NCBI GenBank assembly: GCA_016929595.1
Contig: JAFGIN010000117.1
Span: 62,001-126,000 of the forward strand
DNA from: Chitinispirillaceae bacterium
GTDB lineage: Bacteria > Fibrobacterota > Chitinivibrionia > Chitinivibrionales > Chitinispirillaceae
Length of the DNA: 64,000 nucleotides
Direction of reading: 5' to 3'
This document shows, one piece after another, positions 9,071 through 16,808 of this stretch; positions within the stretch are counted from its first letter, which is position 1, and every line of letters begins with the position of its first letter. The notes under the pieces are model-generated. The model had not been told where the DNA came from, ran no database searches, and worked only from the letters and a program-made list of their open reading frames with translations. The position numbers and the translations under genes were made by a program.

Positions 9071-9510
9071 ATTCCATAATTAGTTAATTAAAAGAGAAAC
9101 CCGCCAACCGGTGTTACGAGGGGGTACGTAAGGGTAGAATATAGCTTCAGGAACGATACTAAGTCAAAAGTTTAACACCAGGTACAAGATGACAGAAATT
9201 AAAACTTTTTTTCTGGGATTTTCAAAGTAGCCGGTTTGGTAGAGTTTCTACAAAACTAGCCTGATTCAACCGGCACTTTTGAGAGATTCTCCCCGATTAT
9301 GTGCATAGTCCACTGAATTTTCAGATATCCTGGTTCGAAGATGCCCAATGCCACGAAACAAAGCTATAAGCTACAAGTGTGAAGTGTGAAATGTGAAGTG
9401 TGAAATGAAGAAAAACATCGTTCTCCTCCTCTCTCCTTCCTCCTCTCTCCTTCCTCCTCTCTCCTTCCTCCTTCCTCCTTCCTCCTCTCTCCTTCCTCCT
9501 CTCTCCTCCT
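9071..9510. other. 440-base spacer: GTGAA repeats and polypyrimidine tract
   Basis: No convincing gene lies here. The left half is unremarkable A/T-rich sequence that would hold the purM promoter. From about 9377 to 9407 GTGAAGTGTGAAATG-type units repeat, and 9419-9510 is the polypyrimidine tract listed separately. An 81-codon reading frame on the minus strand across the tract encodes only Glu/Arg/Gly-rich repeats and is rejected as a gene. Confidence 0.6.
9419..9510. repeat. Polypyrimidine microsatellite (CTCCTCTCTCCTTCC units)
   Basis: About 90 bases are almost pure C/T on the plus strand, built from repeats of CTCCTCTCTCCTTC with shorter TCCTTCC variants. It starts directly after the TGA stop of the helicase gene (9511-9513) on the minus strand, where the transcript would be GA-rich. 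Such mirror-like homopurine tracts can form triplex DNA and vary in length by slippage. No function is shown. Confidence 0.85.
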
Positions 9511-11004
9511 TCAAAAAAGTTTCCTGAATCGTGATCGCTCAAACTTTCTTTTTCTTCCGTAAACAAATTTATTTCTAACCGTAATCATATATAAAACCTG
9601 TTTTGCTCTTGTCACCCCTACGTAAAAGAGCCGCTGCTCCTCATCCCAGTCACAAACAGCAGGTGCTTTCCCTCCGATAAAATAATCCAGAATTTTTCCG
9701 ACTATTCTTCCCTTCCTCACTTTTTTTCCAGGAGGCCTGTAATTGGGGAACACACTCTCCTCCAGATCACACAGGAATACCACCGGGTACTCCAACCCTT
9801 TACTTCCATGAATTGTTACCAGTGCAGGAGTTTCTTCAGTTGTAAAACCCTGTTGAGCATAATATTGACTGACCCATTCAAGGGATCTATTTATCCTGAA
9901 CAATACGGCACACTGGTGAATATTTATCTTTAGTGACCCAACCTGTTTCTGAGCTTCACCGATTAAAAAATCTGCCATTTGTGTCTGATTTTCAAAATGT
10001 AACCACTTCGGAGGCACACCCTTACTACTCTTATTACTGAGACCCGATCTGAGTATCTTTCTGTAAGCTTGCGGTTTCTTTTTAAATATTGAATTTGCAG
10101 CATGCAATATCTGAAGCGAACTGCGGTAGTTGGTCTGAAGCTTGACAATTCCGGCATTATTGAAAATTGTTGTAAATTCCAGAGTCGGACGCACATCCGC
10201 CCCCCTGAACCCGTAAATCGCCTGATCATCATCACCAACAGCAAACAAACCCGTTGACGGAAGTAGCAGCTGTCTGAGAAATGCGATCTGCACCGGGTTG
10301 GTATCCTGGAATTCATCAACTAAAAAATACCTGAACTTTTTCTGATACCTTTCCAGTACCGAAAAGTCCAGTTTGAAAAGCTCGATCACATCAGCAGTGA
10401 GATCCTCAAAATCCCATACTCCCCTCCTGCGCTTCTCATATGTGAACTGATGAAGTACTTTTCTGATAATGAGCTGATTTTCGCCTGAAAATGCATTGAT
10501 CTTCTCAGGAAAAACAGTGCATCTGGTAATCAGTGATTCAAGCCCGATCAGATCGACTCCAAGAATCTCACGATCACCTTTCGCGACAATCTCAGATATC
10601 AGTTTCAAACGCTCTTTTTCGGTTTGCAGAGTGGGAGCGGCAGAATAACCCAGCCGGACAAAATTCTCTACTTCATCAATTTTTTCCCGGAGAATAAACA
10701 GTGCAAAACTATGGAATGTCGCAATGAATGGTCTCCTTTCACACTCTTTCATGAGTTCAATTCCGGAAACCCGCTCCCTCATCTCATCTGCAGCCTTACG
10801 GGTAAATGTCAGTGCACAAACATGCTCCGGATCAAAACCGTTGCTGCATAACCAGCCGATCCTGCGTGTCAATACAGTCGTCTTCCCGCACCCGGCTCCG
10901 GCAAGAACAAGAATACTACCGGTAAGAGATGCGCGGACCGCAGCACATTGCTCCTCATTGAGACCTTCGACAAGATTTTTCATCTTCAGATCACCATTTC
11001 CCAC
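9511..11004 (-). CDS. Compact UvrD/Rep-family DNA helicase
   Basis: Superfamily 1A helicase with motif I GAGCGKTTVLTRR, Ia ALTFTRKAADEM, II VDEFQDTNP, III GDDDQAIYGFRGAD, IV TNYRSS, V TIHGSKGLEYPVVF and VI FYVGVTRAK. At 497 residues it is much shorter than UvrD/PcrA (about 700). The region between motifs IV and V, where subdomain 2B and much of 2A sit, is only about 90 residues. It probably acts in repair or replication fork processing, but the short form may have altered unwinding. The annotated start is a GTG at 11004; an ATG at 10983 is an alternative. The stop is followed immediately by a microsatellite. Confidence 0.9.
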   Translation of the reverse strand: MGNGDLKMKNLVEGLNEEQCAAVRASLTGSILVLAGAGCGKTTVLTRRIGWLCSNGFDPEHVCALTFTRKAADEMRERVSGIELMKECERRPFIATFHSFALFILREKIDEVENFVRLGYSAAPTLQTEKERLKLISEIVAKGDREILGVDLIGLESLITRCTVFPEKINAFSGENQLIIRKVLHQFTYEKRRRGVWDFEDLTADVIELFKLDFSVLERYQKKFRYFLVDEFQDTNPVQIAFLRQLLLPSTGLFAVGDDDQAIYGFRGADVRPTLEFTTIFNNAGIVKLQTNYRSSLQILHAANSIFKKKPQAYRKILRSGLSNKSSKGVPPKWLHFENQTQMADFLIGEAQKQVGSLKINIHQCAVLFRINRSLEWVSQYYAQQGFTTEETPALVTIHGSKGLEYPVVFLCDLEESVFPNYRPPGKKVRKGRIVGKILDYFIGGKAPAVCDWDEEQRLFYVGVTRAKQVLYMITVRNKFVYGRKRKFERSRFRKLF

Positions 11005-11152
11005 TTAGAATGATCTGAAAAAATACATCTTAAGCTTCGCCACCCAATAATCATTTTTTTCCCAGCACGTAATGAAAAATTATTATTGTACTCTTTAATT
11101 TTTCAATGTAATTATAACAACATTCAGTGGATCAGGACATCACAAACAGACG

Positions 11153-11314
11153 ATGATCCGGACCTTCAGGCAGCGGCAAATACTGTGGGTTGATGCTTCA
11201 ATGATAGTTCACCACTCACATGCACTGGCAACCGAACTGGAAAATAAACTGCGTAGCAGATTTGGAGACCTGACCATTGCAACGGTGCATAATGAACTAC
11301 TTGAACTGAATTAA
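11153..11314 (+). pseudogene. Relic of cation-diffusion facilitator C-terminal domain
   Basis: A 53-codon frame contains WVDASMIVHHSHALATELE and KLRSRFGDLTIATVH. This resembles the cytoplasmic dimerisation domain that ends CDF metal transporters (pattern WVDLHI...A..IA..IE..L..RFP...V.VH). There is no membrane domain upstream and no good ribosome-binding site. It is read as the surviving tail of a deleted transporter gene. The match is by eye and the fragment short, so confidence is moderate. Confidence 0.4.
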
Positions 11315-11377
11315 TATTCGGGAAATTTATTAACTGCCTCACAATATGATGCAGAGGTTTTCATTTTATAGTCAGGG

Positions 11378-11454
11378 TCGGGGTCGCAATCGGTATCGAC
11401 ACCGAAAAACATCGCATTTGAAAAAATCGATACCGATACCGACAGCGACCCCGA
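11378..11454. repeat. TATCGG-rich inverted-repeat element (copy a)
   Basis: The left arm 11378-11399 (TCGGGGTCGC, two bases, TCGGTATCGA) is mirrored by 11427-11454 (TCGATACCGATACCGACAG, then CGACCCCGA), with about 27 bases between. Similar TATCGG/CGATAC strings recur at 16513, 31877 and 48329 in this window, always between genes. It could fold as a long hairpin in RNA. The origin is unknown. Confidence 0.6.
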
Positions 11455-11659
11455 TTACTACTATGCCAATAATTTTGAGATTATTAATGAATATTACTGC
11501 TTTAAACTCAACGATATCACCATTTGTAAAGCCTGCACTAAAAGTACAGGCCACACTTTAATAATTTTTAGTAATATTAATTGCCAATGGAATTGACTTT
11601 GTGGTAAGTTCAGACACTGAAATCGGTAACGTACCGTTCCAAACGCTCTGAAAAAGCAA

Positions 11660-12601
11660 TCACTGAGCTGCTGTCGTTTCCATATCATGACTCAGCACCC
11701 ATTCCTGAGATGAACCATCGTACACTTTTACATTCTTGTAATCGAGAATCTGAGTCATCGCAAACCAGACTGCACTTGCATAACCGCCAACGCCGCAATA
11801 AACAATTATCTCTTTGTTGCGATCATCTCCAGCTACCCCTTTTACTATAGTTTCGATTTCTGTTTTTGTCTTGTATGTTCCATCTGTATTCCAAAGCGCT
11901 GGTGCTGGCAATGAAAGTGCACCCGGTATATGTCCAGCCTTTGCGGCCCATGGTTCGATTACGCTTCCGGCATAAACTACTGCATCTCTGGCATCAACAA
12001 GAGGTATCTTGTTGAGATTGGCAGTAACATAATCTATGGTAACAAATAACGAATTATCTTCTTTTGCAGTAAAAACAGCCGGCGTGATCACTTTTGCCGT
12101 CGTTGAAACCGTTTTCTCTTCCGCAGCCCACTTGTCAAAGCCACCATCAAGAATAGCAACTTCGGTAAAACCTGCATAGGCAAGTGTCAGTGCAACACGT
12201 GTTGGAGATGCAAGAGAAAAAGGGTTACCGGCCGTCGGCAAACTTGTTACCAGAACTACTTTACTCTCCCCCGTTATACCATTTTCGCCTAATTTCGCAG
12301 ACAGCTCAGTAAGTACAGGCAGTTCAACCCACAAACCACTATCTTTAGATATAGTCCATGTGGAAGTCAGATCAAAGGGAATATTAATTGAATTAGGAAT
12401 CATTCCATTGGCAAATTCAGCCGCACTTCTTACATCAATGATTACAATATCTTCCTGTGTAACATTTTTAGATAACCACTCAGTGGTCACTAATCCTGTA
12501 TTAAATTCCAGATTCCCTGAAGGTTCAGTTCCAAAATCACAAGCGATAAACATCTGACTTAATAATAACGTACATGTCAGCATAACACCCTTACTATTCA
12601 T
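11660..12601 (-). CDS. Exported two-domain rhodanese (sulfurtransferase), lipoprotein
   Basis: Tandem rhodanese protein that would move sulfane sulfur from thiosulfate or 3-mercaptopyruvate to cyanide or thiols. The N-terminal domain has LSKNVTQEDIVIIDVRSAAEF and no catalytic Cys, as usual. The C-terminal domain has PLVDARDAVVYAG, HIPGALSLP and the active-site loop YCGVGGYAS with the catalytic Cys. A signal sequence ends in a lipobox (FIAC), so it is probably lipid-anchored. AAAGGAG supports the ATG at 12601 rather than one eight codons upstream. It is a close paralogue of the gene at 13350-14297, evidently a tandem duplication. Confidence 0.88.
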   Translation of the reverse strand: MNSKGVMLTCTLLLSQMFIACDFGTEPSGNLEFNTGLVTTEWLSKNVTQEDIVIIDVRSAAEFANGMIPNSINIPFDLTSTWTISKDSGLWVELPVLTELSAKLGENGITGESKVVLVTSLPTAGNPFSLASPTRVALTLAYAGFTEVAILDGGFDKWAAEEKTVSTTAKVITPAVFTAKEDNSLFVTIDYVTANLNKIPLVDARDAVVYAGSVIEPWAAKAGHIPGALSLPAPALWNTDGTYKTKTEIETIVKGVAGDDRNKEIIVYCGVGGYASAVWFAMTQILDYKNVKVYDGSSQEWVLSHDMETTAAQ

Positions 12602-13349
12602 CTTAACTCCTTTGCTTATTTGCATATATTATGACACAACATACTACCAAAACCTCGACTTATACACAAAGTATAGGATACATCCATTCTCCCCTTCCCG
12701 AACTCTGGTGTCTCATGCCTGATTCTGAAACATAACGTAAAAATATCAATAACCTTTACCGCAAGCAACAGCTTCATTAACTTAATTTGATTCTTTTCAG
12801 CACTCCAACGGCCAATGCATTTGCAAAAACACTTTTTTCCGACTGGCTCCAACAGTAGCCTCGTTGTCCTAAGACTAGTACTAACTATACTGTTCCTGAC
12901 GTTCACCTGTCGAGATCTTCTTACCTGCATGTAGATGTGTAATTATAACGGTGCGGTGAAAAGACAGGGCAATACTGAAAACCGGACTCATGTTACCAGA
13001 ATGATAAGGTAATTGCAAAATCTTTATTCTGCAATACTCCTTAGCCGGACATTTTCATTGCCTGGTGTTTTTGCAACATTAAAATGAAGACCAAACTCTG
13101 AAATACGTTCAGACTTTGCATTCTAAAACGTACCATTCATCTGCTCTATTGACTTTAACAATAGTACGTACCGATATTTTGATCGAATGCCCTGTAAGAG
13201 GTGACAGGGCACACATTCGAAGGACGTTTAAATCTCACTATTTCCGAATTAGAAGCTCAAACTTCTCCCGCCTTTTGCGGGATCAGTACGAGCGCTTTTT
13301 GTTGAAATAGTTATCAGCACTAATGCAAAAAAAAATGAGAGACCTTATA
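12602..13349. other. 748-base spacer between rhodanese paralogues
   Basis: No gene is supported. Two hairpins are visible. TGCCCTGT/ACAGGGCA with an eight-base loop lies at about 13188-13211. TCCCGC/GCGGGA with a short loop lies at about 13268-13284. A minus frame at 12616-12930 lacks recognisable features and overlaps the promoter region of the downstream rhodanese, so it was left out. The spacer is long for a recent tandem duplication and suggests loss of something between the copies. Confidence 0.4.
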
Positions 13350-14297
13350 TCATTCAACAGGTGTCGTTACCATATCATAAAACAGAACCCATTCCTGCGA
13401 AGATCCATCATACACTTTTACGTTTTTATAATCGAGGATCTTAGTCAAGGCATACCAGACCGTACTTGCATATCCACCAACTCCACAATAAATAATGATT
13501 TCACTAACGGTATCATCTCCGACTACCTCTTTTACAATCGTCTTAATTTCATCTTTTGTCTTGTAGGTACCATCAGTATTCCACAACGCAGGTGCAGGTA
13601 AAGACAGTGCATTCGGGATATGCCCAGCTTTATTTGCCCACGGCTCAATTACATCGCCTGCATACACTACAGCATCTCTGGCATCAACAATTGGCAGCTT
13701 TTCGAGATTTTTGTTCACATACTCTTTTTCAACGAATACTTTTTTATCTTCCTTTGCGGTGAATATTGAAGGAGTGATAATGGTGTTTTCTGTTGTTATA
13801 ATTCTGCCTTCCCCAACCCACTTATCTATACCGCCATCAAGGATAGCTACTTCAGTAAATCCTGCATAGGCAAGTGTCAGTGCGACACGTGTTGGAGCTG
13901 CAAGTGAAAAAGGATTATCAGCCGTCGGTAAGCTTGTTACCAGAACTACTTTACTCTCCTCTGTGACACCATACGCGCCCAAACTGTCTGCAAGTTCAGC
14001 AACTGATGGTGATTCAACCAGCAACTCACCTTTCATTGTCGTCCATACTGAAAAGGGCACCCCAAAAGGGATATTGATTGAATTTGGAATTCTGCCATTT
14101 TCGAATTCAGCGGCACTTCTTACATCAACAATAATTAGATCTTCCTGGGCTATATTTGAAGACAACCATTCAGTAGTTACCAGTCCGGTACCAAATTGCT
14201 GATTTTCATTCTGTGCCGGATTAGGTGTAGCACCTGCGGAACCGATACAAATCTGGCTGAAAAAAGCACAACACAGTAATGTACTCCTGATTATCAT
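13350..14297 (-). CDS. Exported two-domain rhodanese (sulfurtransferase)
   Basis: Second copy of the tandem pair, 315 residues. It shares long near-identical blocks with its neighbour (FGTGLVTTEWLS, VDVRSAAEFENGRIPNSINI, KVVLVTSLPTA, VALTLAYAGFTEVAILDGG, YCGVGGYAS with the catalytic Cys, and KNVKVYDGSSQEWVL). It differs at the export signal: MIIRSTLLCCAFFSQICIGSAGA looks like a cleavable signal peptide ending AGA, without a clear lipobox. One copy may therefore be free in the periplasm and the other lipid-anchored. AAGGGAG precedes the ATG. Confidence 0.88.
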   Translation of the reverse strand: MIIRSTLLCCAFFSQICIGSAGATPNPAQNENQQFGTGLVTTEWLSSNIAQEDLIIVDVRSAAEFENGRIPNSINIPFGVPFSVWTTMKGELLVESPSVAELADSLGAYGVTEESKVVLVTSLPTADNPFSLAAPTRVALTLAYAGFTEVAILDGGIDKWVGEGRIITTENTIITPSIFTAKEDKKVFVEKEYVNKNLEKLPIVDARDAVVYAGDVIEPWANKAGHIPNALSLPAPALWNTDGTYKTKDEIKTIVKEVVGDDTVSEIIIYCGVGGYASTVWYALTKILDYKNVKVYDGSSQEWVLFYDMVTTPVE

Positions 14298-14692
14298 CTG
14301 TGACTCCCTTGTGAGAAATAGTAAAAAAGTATCATTACATTAAACTACATCAATGGAGTAATACATATCAATTATTGCAAATAAATTTTCAGGTAATTAT
14401 CATATTTTTTTAAAAAGATTCTGCATTTTTTTTGACCACGTTCAATAGCCGGACTATTTTCGCCAATACAATTCAATCTTAAACCTGGACTCAAGAATTA
14501 AGAGTGAATAGTGAAAATGATAAGATTGATGTCTTTTTTATTTCGAGCTTCACAATTCTGACTTTTTTGTGATCTCCCGCTTCCCTGCAGGTGGGTAGAT
14601 TGTATACAAAATGAAAGTTCTACAGGAAAACTGCTGAAATAATCGTTATTATATCAAATATGCAGATATGAAATCTTAAACATGGAGATTTT
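14298..14692. other. 395-base divergent promoter region
   Basis: This lies between divergently transcribed genes (rhodanese on minus, secreted protein on plus). It is A/T-rich, no reading frame is supported, and no distinct operator or promoter pair stands out by eye. Confidence 0.4.
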
Positions 14693-15922
14693 ATGACAAA
14701 CAGATTCTCTTTAGTCATTTTATCGTTATTTCTTTGCCCACATCTGAGTATATCAGAGATCAAAATTGAAGAAAACGTATTGGAATTGTTTTCAGAAAAC
14801 GATACAGTACCGCCAGCAGTTTATAAAACCAAACCCCATTTCTCGCAGGCTGATTTGGATTCAAAATTGAATTTTCTTAGATCTACAGGATTCAATCCAG
14901 TACTGAAAGATTCAGGGACTACAATTTTATACAAGGATGATTCATCGAACGCGATATTTTCCTATTCTAAACCAGGATGCGAATATACCTATCGGGTTTT
15001 AAATTCCTCACTAAAAAGTTTTACTGATGCTGATCGGGACAATGAAAGTGCTATGCAGTCGATTGCAGATACATTTCTTAAGGGGATAATGGGAAATGAT
15101 GCACAGAACTTTGAGCTTAATGATGTATCTCAGGAGTATGCTGTAATATTTGATATCAACAATGCTGAACCAATACTTACCAATAAAACGTTCTTCTATG
15201 TACGGGTCGTTGATGAAAGAGCTGTTCTGGGAATGCAAAACAGAATTTTAATCACTCTGGGAAAAGAATTACGCATTGTTGATTTTACCATGTGTGATAT
15301 GAGTCTTGAAAAGATTCACCTCGCCGAAGAAAAATTAACAAAGACCGCCATGATCGACTATTTGAACCTGTATCTTACAAGTAAGACATACCTTAAAAAA
15401 GACCAAATGGCCACCTCTGCTGTTATAACCACAACCGTAACTACCGCAAAAAAGGTATATGTACACAGACAATCTGAAGCCGATACATGCCTTGTACCGG
15501 CCATATCGTTTACAACAACTGACTCATTCTCCAATGGAGACAGCCAAAACTGGAAATTTACATTGCAGGAAGATATATTGCTTTCTGATAGTATACCACA
15601 AAATGCTATTATTGCAAACAAAGGGGAAACCAGTACTGATCACCCGATCTGCAGAGGAAAAAATGTTGCAAAAATAGTGTATAACAACAACGGTATTTCA
15701 ATTTCTTCCAATACTCCTTTAGACAGGGTTTCAGTCGACCTGTATACGGTTTCGGGACAAAAGGTACTATCACGGAACGTTACAGACACTAAGCACCGTT
15801 CGACATTTTTTCTCCCGCTTCCCAACCTTCCACCAGGACACTATGTCGGAAAGATGTACTGCTACTCAAATGGAAAAATGAAAAACAATCGTATTAACTT
15901 TTATGCACACATAGTAAAATAA
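14693..15922 (+). CDS. Secreted protein with C-terminal sorting-like domain
   Basis: Unrecognised 409-residue exported protein. It opens with a signal peptide (MTNRFSLVILSLFLCPHLSIS). The middle 300 residues match no family I can name. The last ~80 residues (ISISSNTPLDRVSVDLYTVS, GQKVLSRNV, LPNLPPGHYVGKMY) have the V.LY...G..V......L..G.Y pattern of type IX secretion C-terminal sorting domains or FlgD-like Ig folds. This suggests surface delivery, though no secretion machinery is in the window. ATGGAG precedes the start. It stands alone between spacers. Confidence 0.7.
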   Translation: MTNRFSLVILSLFLCPHLSISEIKIEENVLELFSENDTVPPAVYKTKPHFSQADLDSKLNFLRSTGFNPVLKDSGTTILYKDDSSNAIFSYSKPGCEYTYRVLNSSLKSFTDADRDNESAMQSIADTFLKGIMGNDAQNFELNDVSQEYAVIFDINNAEPILTNKTFFYVRVVDERAVLGMQNRILITLGKELRIVDFTMCDMSLEKIHLAEEKLTKTAMIDYLNLYLTSKTYLKKDQMATSAVITTTVTTAKKVYVHRQSEADTCLVPAISFTTTDSFSNGDSQNWKFTLQEDILLSDSIPQNAIIANKGETSTDHPICRGKNVAKIVYNNNGISISSNTPLDRVSVDLYTVSGQKVLSRNVTDTKHRSTFFLPLPNLPPGHYVGKMYCYSNGKMKNNRINFYAHIVK

Positions 15923-15947
15923 CAATGTGAAGGATGAAGGATGAAGG

Positions 15948-16351
15948 ATGCGGTCCATATATAATAAATCTGCACACTTAAATTCTGTTACAGACAACTG
16001 TGGAAATACTGCTACTGCGACCCGCACCATTAATGTGCAATCCTGTATACAGAGGTAGATAGCACACGACCTGTGATTTAATTGGAAGGCCCCGACACGA
16101 TATGGATAGATTTTTATAACAACTCTATTTATGTTGTTTACCCATACCTGGACTCGGCATTCCGGGCATTCGATCGGGACAGCCAGGATATCACCGCAGA
16201 TGTAACCATAAAAGAAGTAAACCTTTGCCATACATTGGGCCTCCACTATCTGGAATATAATGTGTCTGATAAATACGGGATTTCCGCGATCACACAACGA
16301 CGATTTTTTCGTTATAAGAGGCTGATTAAGATTACTCTGGAGAATCACTGA
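15948..16351 (+). pseudogene. Relics of DUF5011-like surface-protein domains
   Basis: Two open fragments lie one after the other. The first (15948-16058) ends with TDNCGNTATATRTINVQ, the typical last strand of DUF5011/HYR-type extracellular repeats. The second (16076-16351) reads LEGPDTIWIDFYNN, then DSQDITADVTIKEVN and LGLHYLEYNVSDKYGISA, matching a whole degraded repeat (pattern G...I.V..G..Y.D.G..A.D..DGDIT..V......G.Y...Y.VSD..GN.A). A stop codon separates them and neither has a signal peptide. They are remains of a larger secreted protein gene. Confidence 0.55.
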
Positions 16352-16512
16352 TTGAACTCTAACTTGAAAAGTGATCATTTTAACGCAAAATAGTATGTGG
16401 CTAAAACCTTTTATCCGGAGCGATACACTGAGCCGGTCGATGTGTCATCGCGATGGCAGGAATGCGCTTCCAATAGTTTTAACAACTATTTAATCAATAT
16501 GGAGTTATCGTT

Positions 16513-16541
16513 GTCGGGGTCGGTATCGCTATCGGAATCGA
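16513..16541. repeat. TATCGG-rich element (copy b)
   Basis: GTCGGGGTCGGTATCG followed by CTATCGGAATCGA repeats the arm of the element at 11378-11399 (shared TCGGGGTCG and CGGTATCG). Only one arm is present, so this copy is solo or truncated. It lies between a pseudogene and a lipoprotein gene. Confidence 0.55.
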
Positions 16542-16726
16542 AGCTTACTGAAAATATTCAGATGATTCTGCATAATAAATACATGGGGCTAAAGGCTTTT
16601 TTATGGGTACCCCCCCCCGCGCTGCAACCTGTCAAGGCTGAAGCATTGTTCAGGGGGGACCAGCGGGGCTGTTGGTTTGCGTTCTAACCGTAATCCCGAA
16701 TTCTCCGGATTCTTGTAAAAACAGCA

Positions 16727-16748
16727 GGGGCGAATGATTATTCGCCCC
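16727..16748 (-). terminator. Intrinsic terminator of the Ig-like lipoprotein gene
   Basis: A perfect nine-base stem GGGGCGAAT/ATTCGCCCC with a four-base loop is followed on the minus strand by TGCTGTTTTT. It lies 61 bases beyond the stop of the lipoprotein gene. The G/C-rich stem and U-run fit Rho-independent termination. Confidence 0.6.
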
Positions 16749-16808
16749 AACAAAAAACCATCCCACGGAGTCACGTGTGGTTACATATTCTGCTGGTTAG
16801 CAATCCCC

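Larger units (their letters stand above)
11005..11659. other. 655-base spacer with two relics
   Basis: Besides the transporter relic and the inverted repeat listed separately, this spacer is A/T-rich without supported genes. The helicase promoter should lie near 11010-11100. A 71-codon plus frame over the repeat (MMQRFSFYSQGRGRNRYRHR...) is made of repeat sequence and is not believed. Confidence 0.5.
16352..16808. other. 457-base spacer with TATCGG element and terminator
   Basis: This holds the TATCGG repeat copy b and the terminator listed separately, plus a C9 run near 16610. A 96-codon plus frame (16397-16687) has composition unlike the neighbouring genes and no homology I recognise; it was left out. 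Confidence 0.45.

Noticed and set aside
9321-9566. Minus-strand 81-codon frame over the polypurine tract
   Set aside because: Its sequence is only Glu/Arg/Gly repeat translation plus GTGAA-repeat translation, and it overlaps the helicase gene.
12616-12930. Minus-strand 104-codon frame upstream of the lipoprotein rhodanese
   Set aside because: Composition rich in Cys, Arg and Ser without family features; it overlaps the rhodanese promoter and start.
13188-13284. Possible terminators or small RNA between rhodanese genes
   Set aside because: Hairpins are clear but neither has a U-run and no gene ends there; noted in the spacer entry only.
13116-13310. Plus-strand 64-codon frame in the spacer between rhodaneses
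   Set aside because: No ribosome-binding site, no recognisable domain, and it runs through two hairpins; likely chance.
16397-16687. Plus-strand 96-codon frame
   Set aside because: Overlaps the TATCGG repeat and contains a translated C9 run; no ribosome-binding site or homology.
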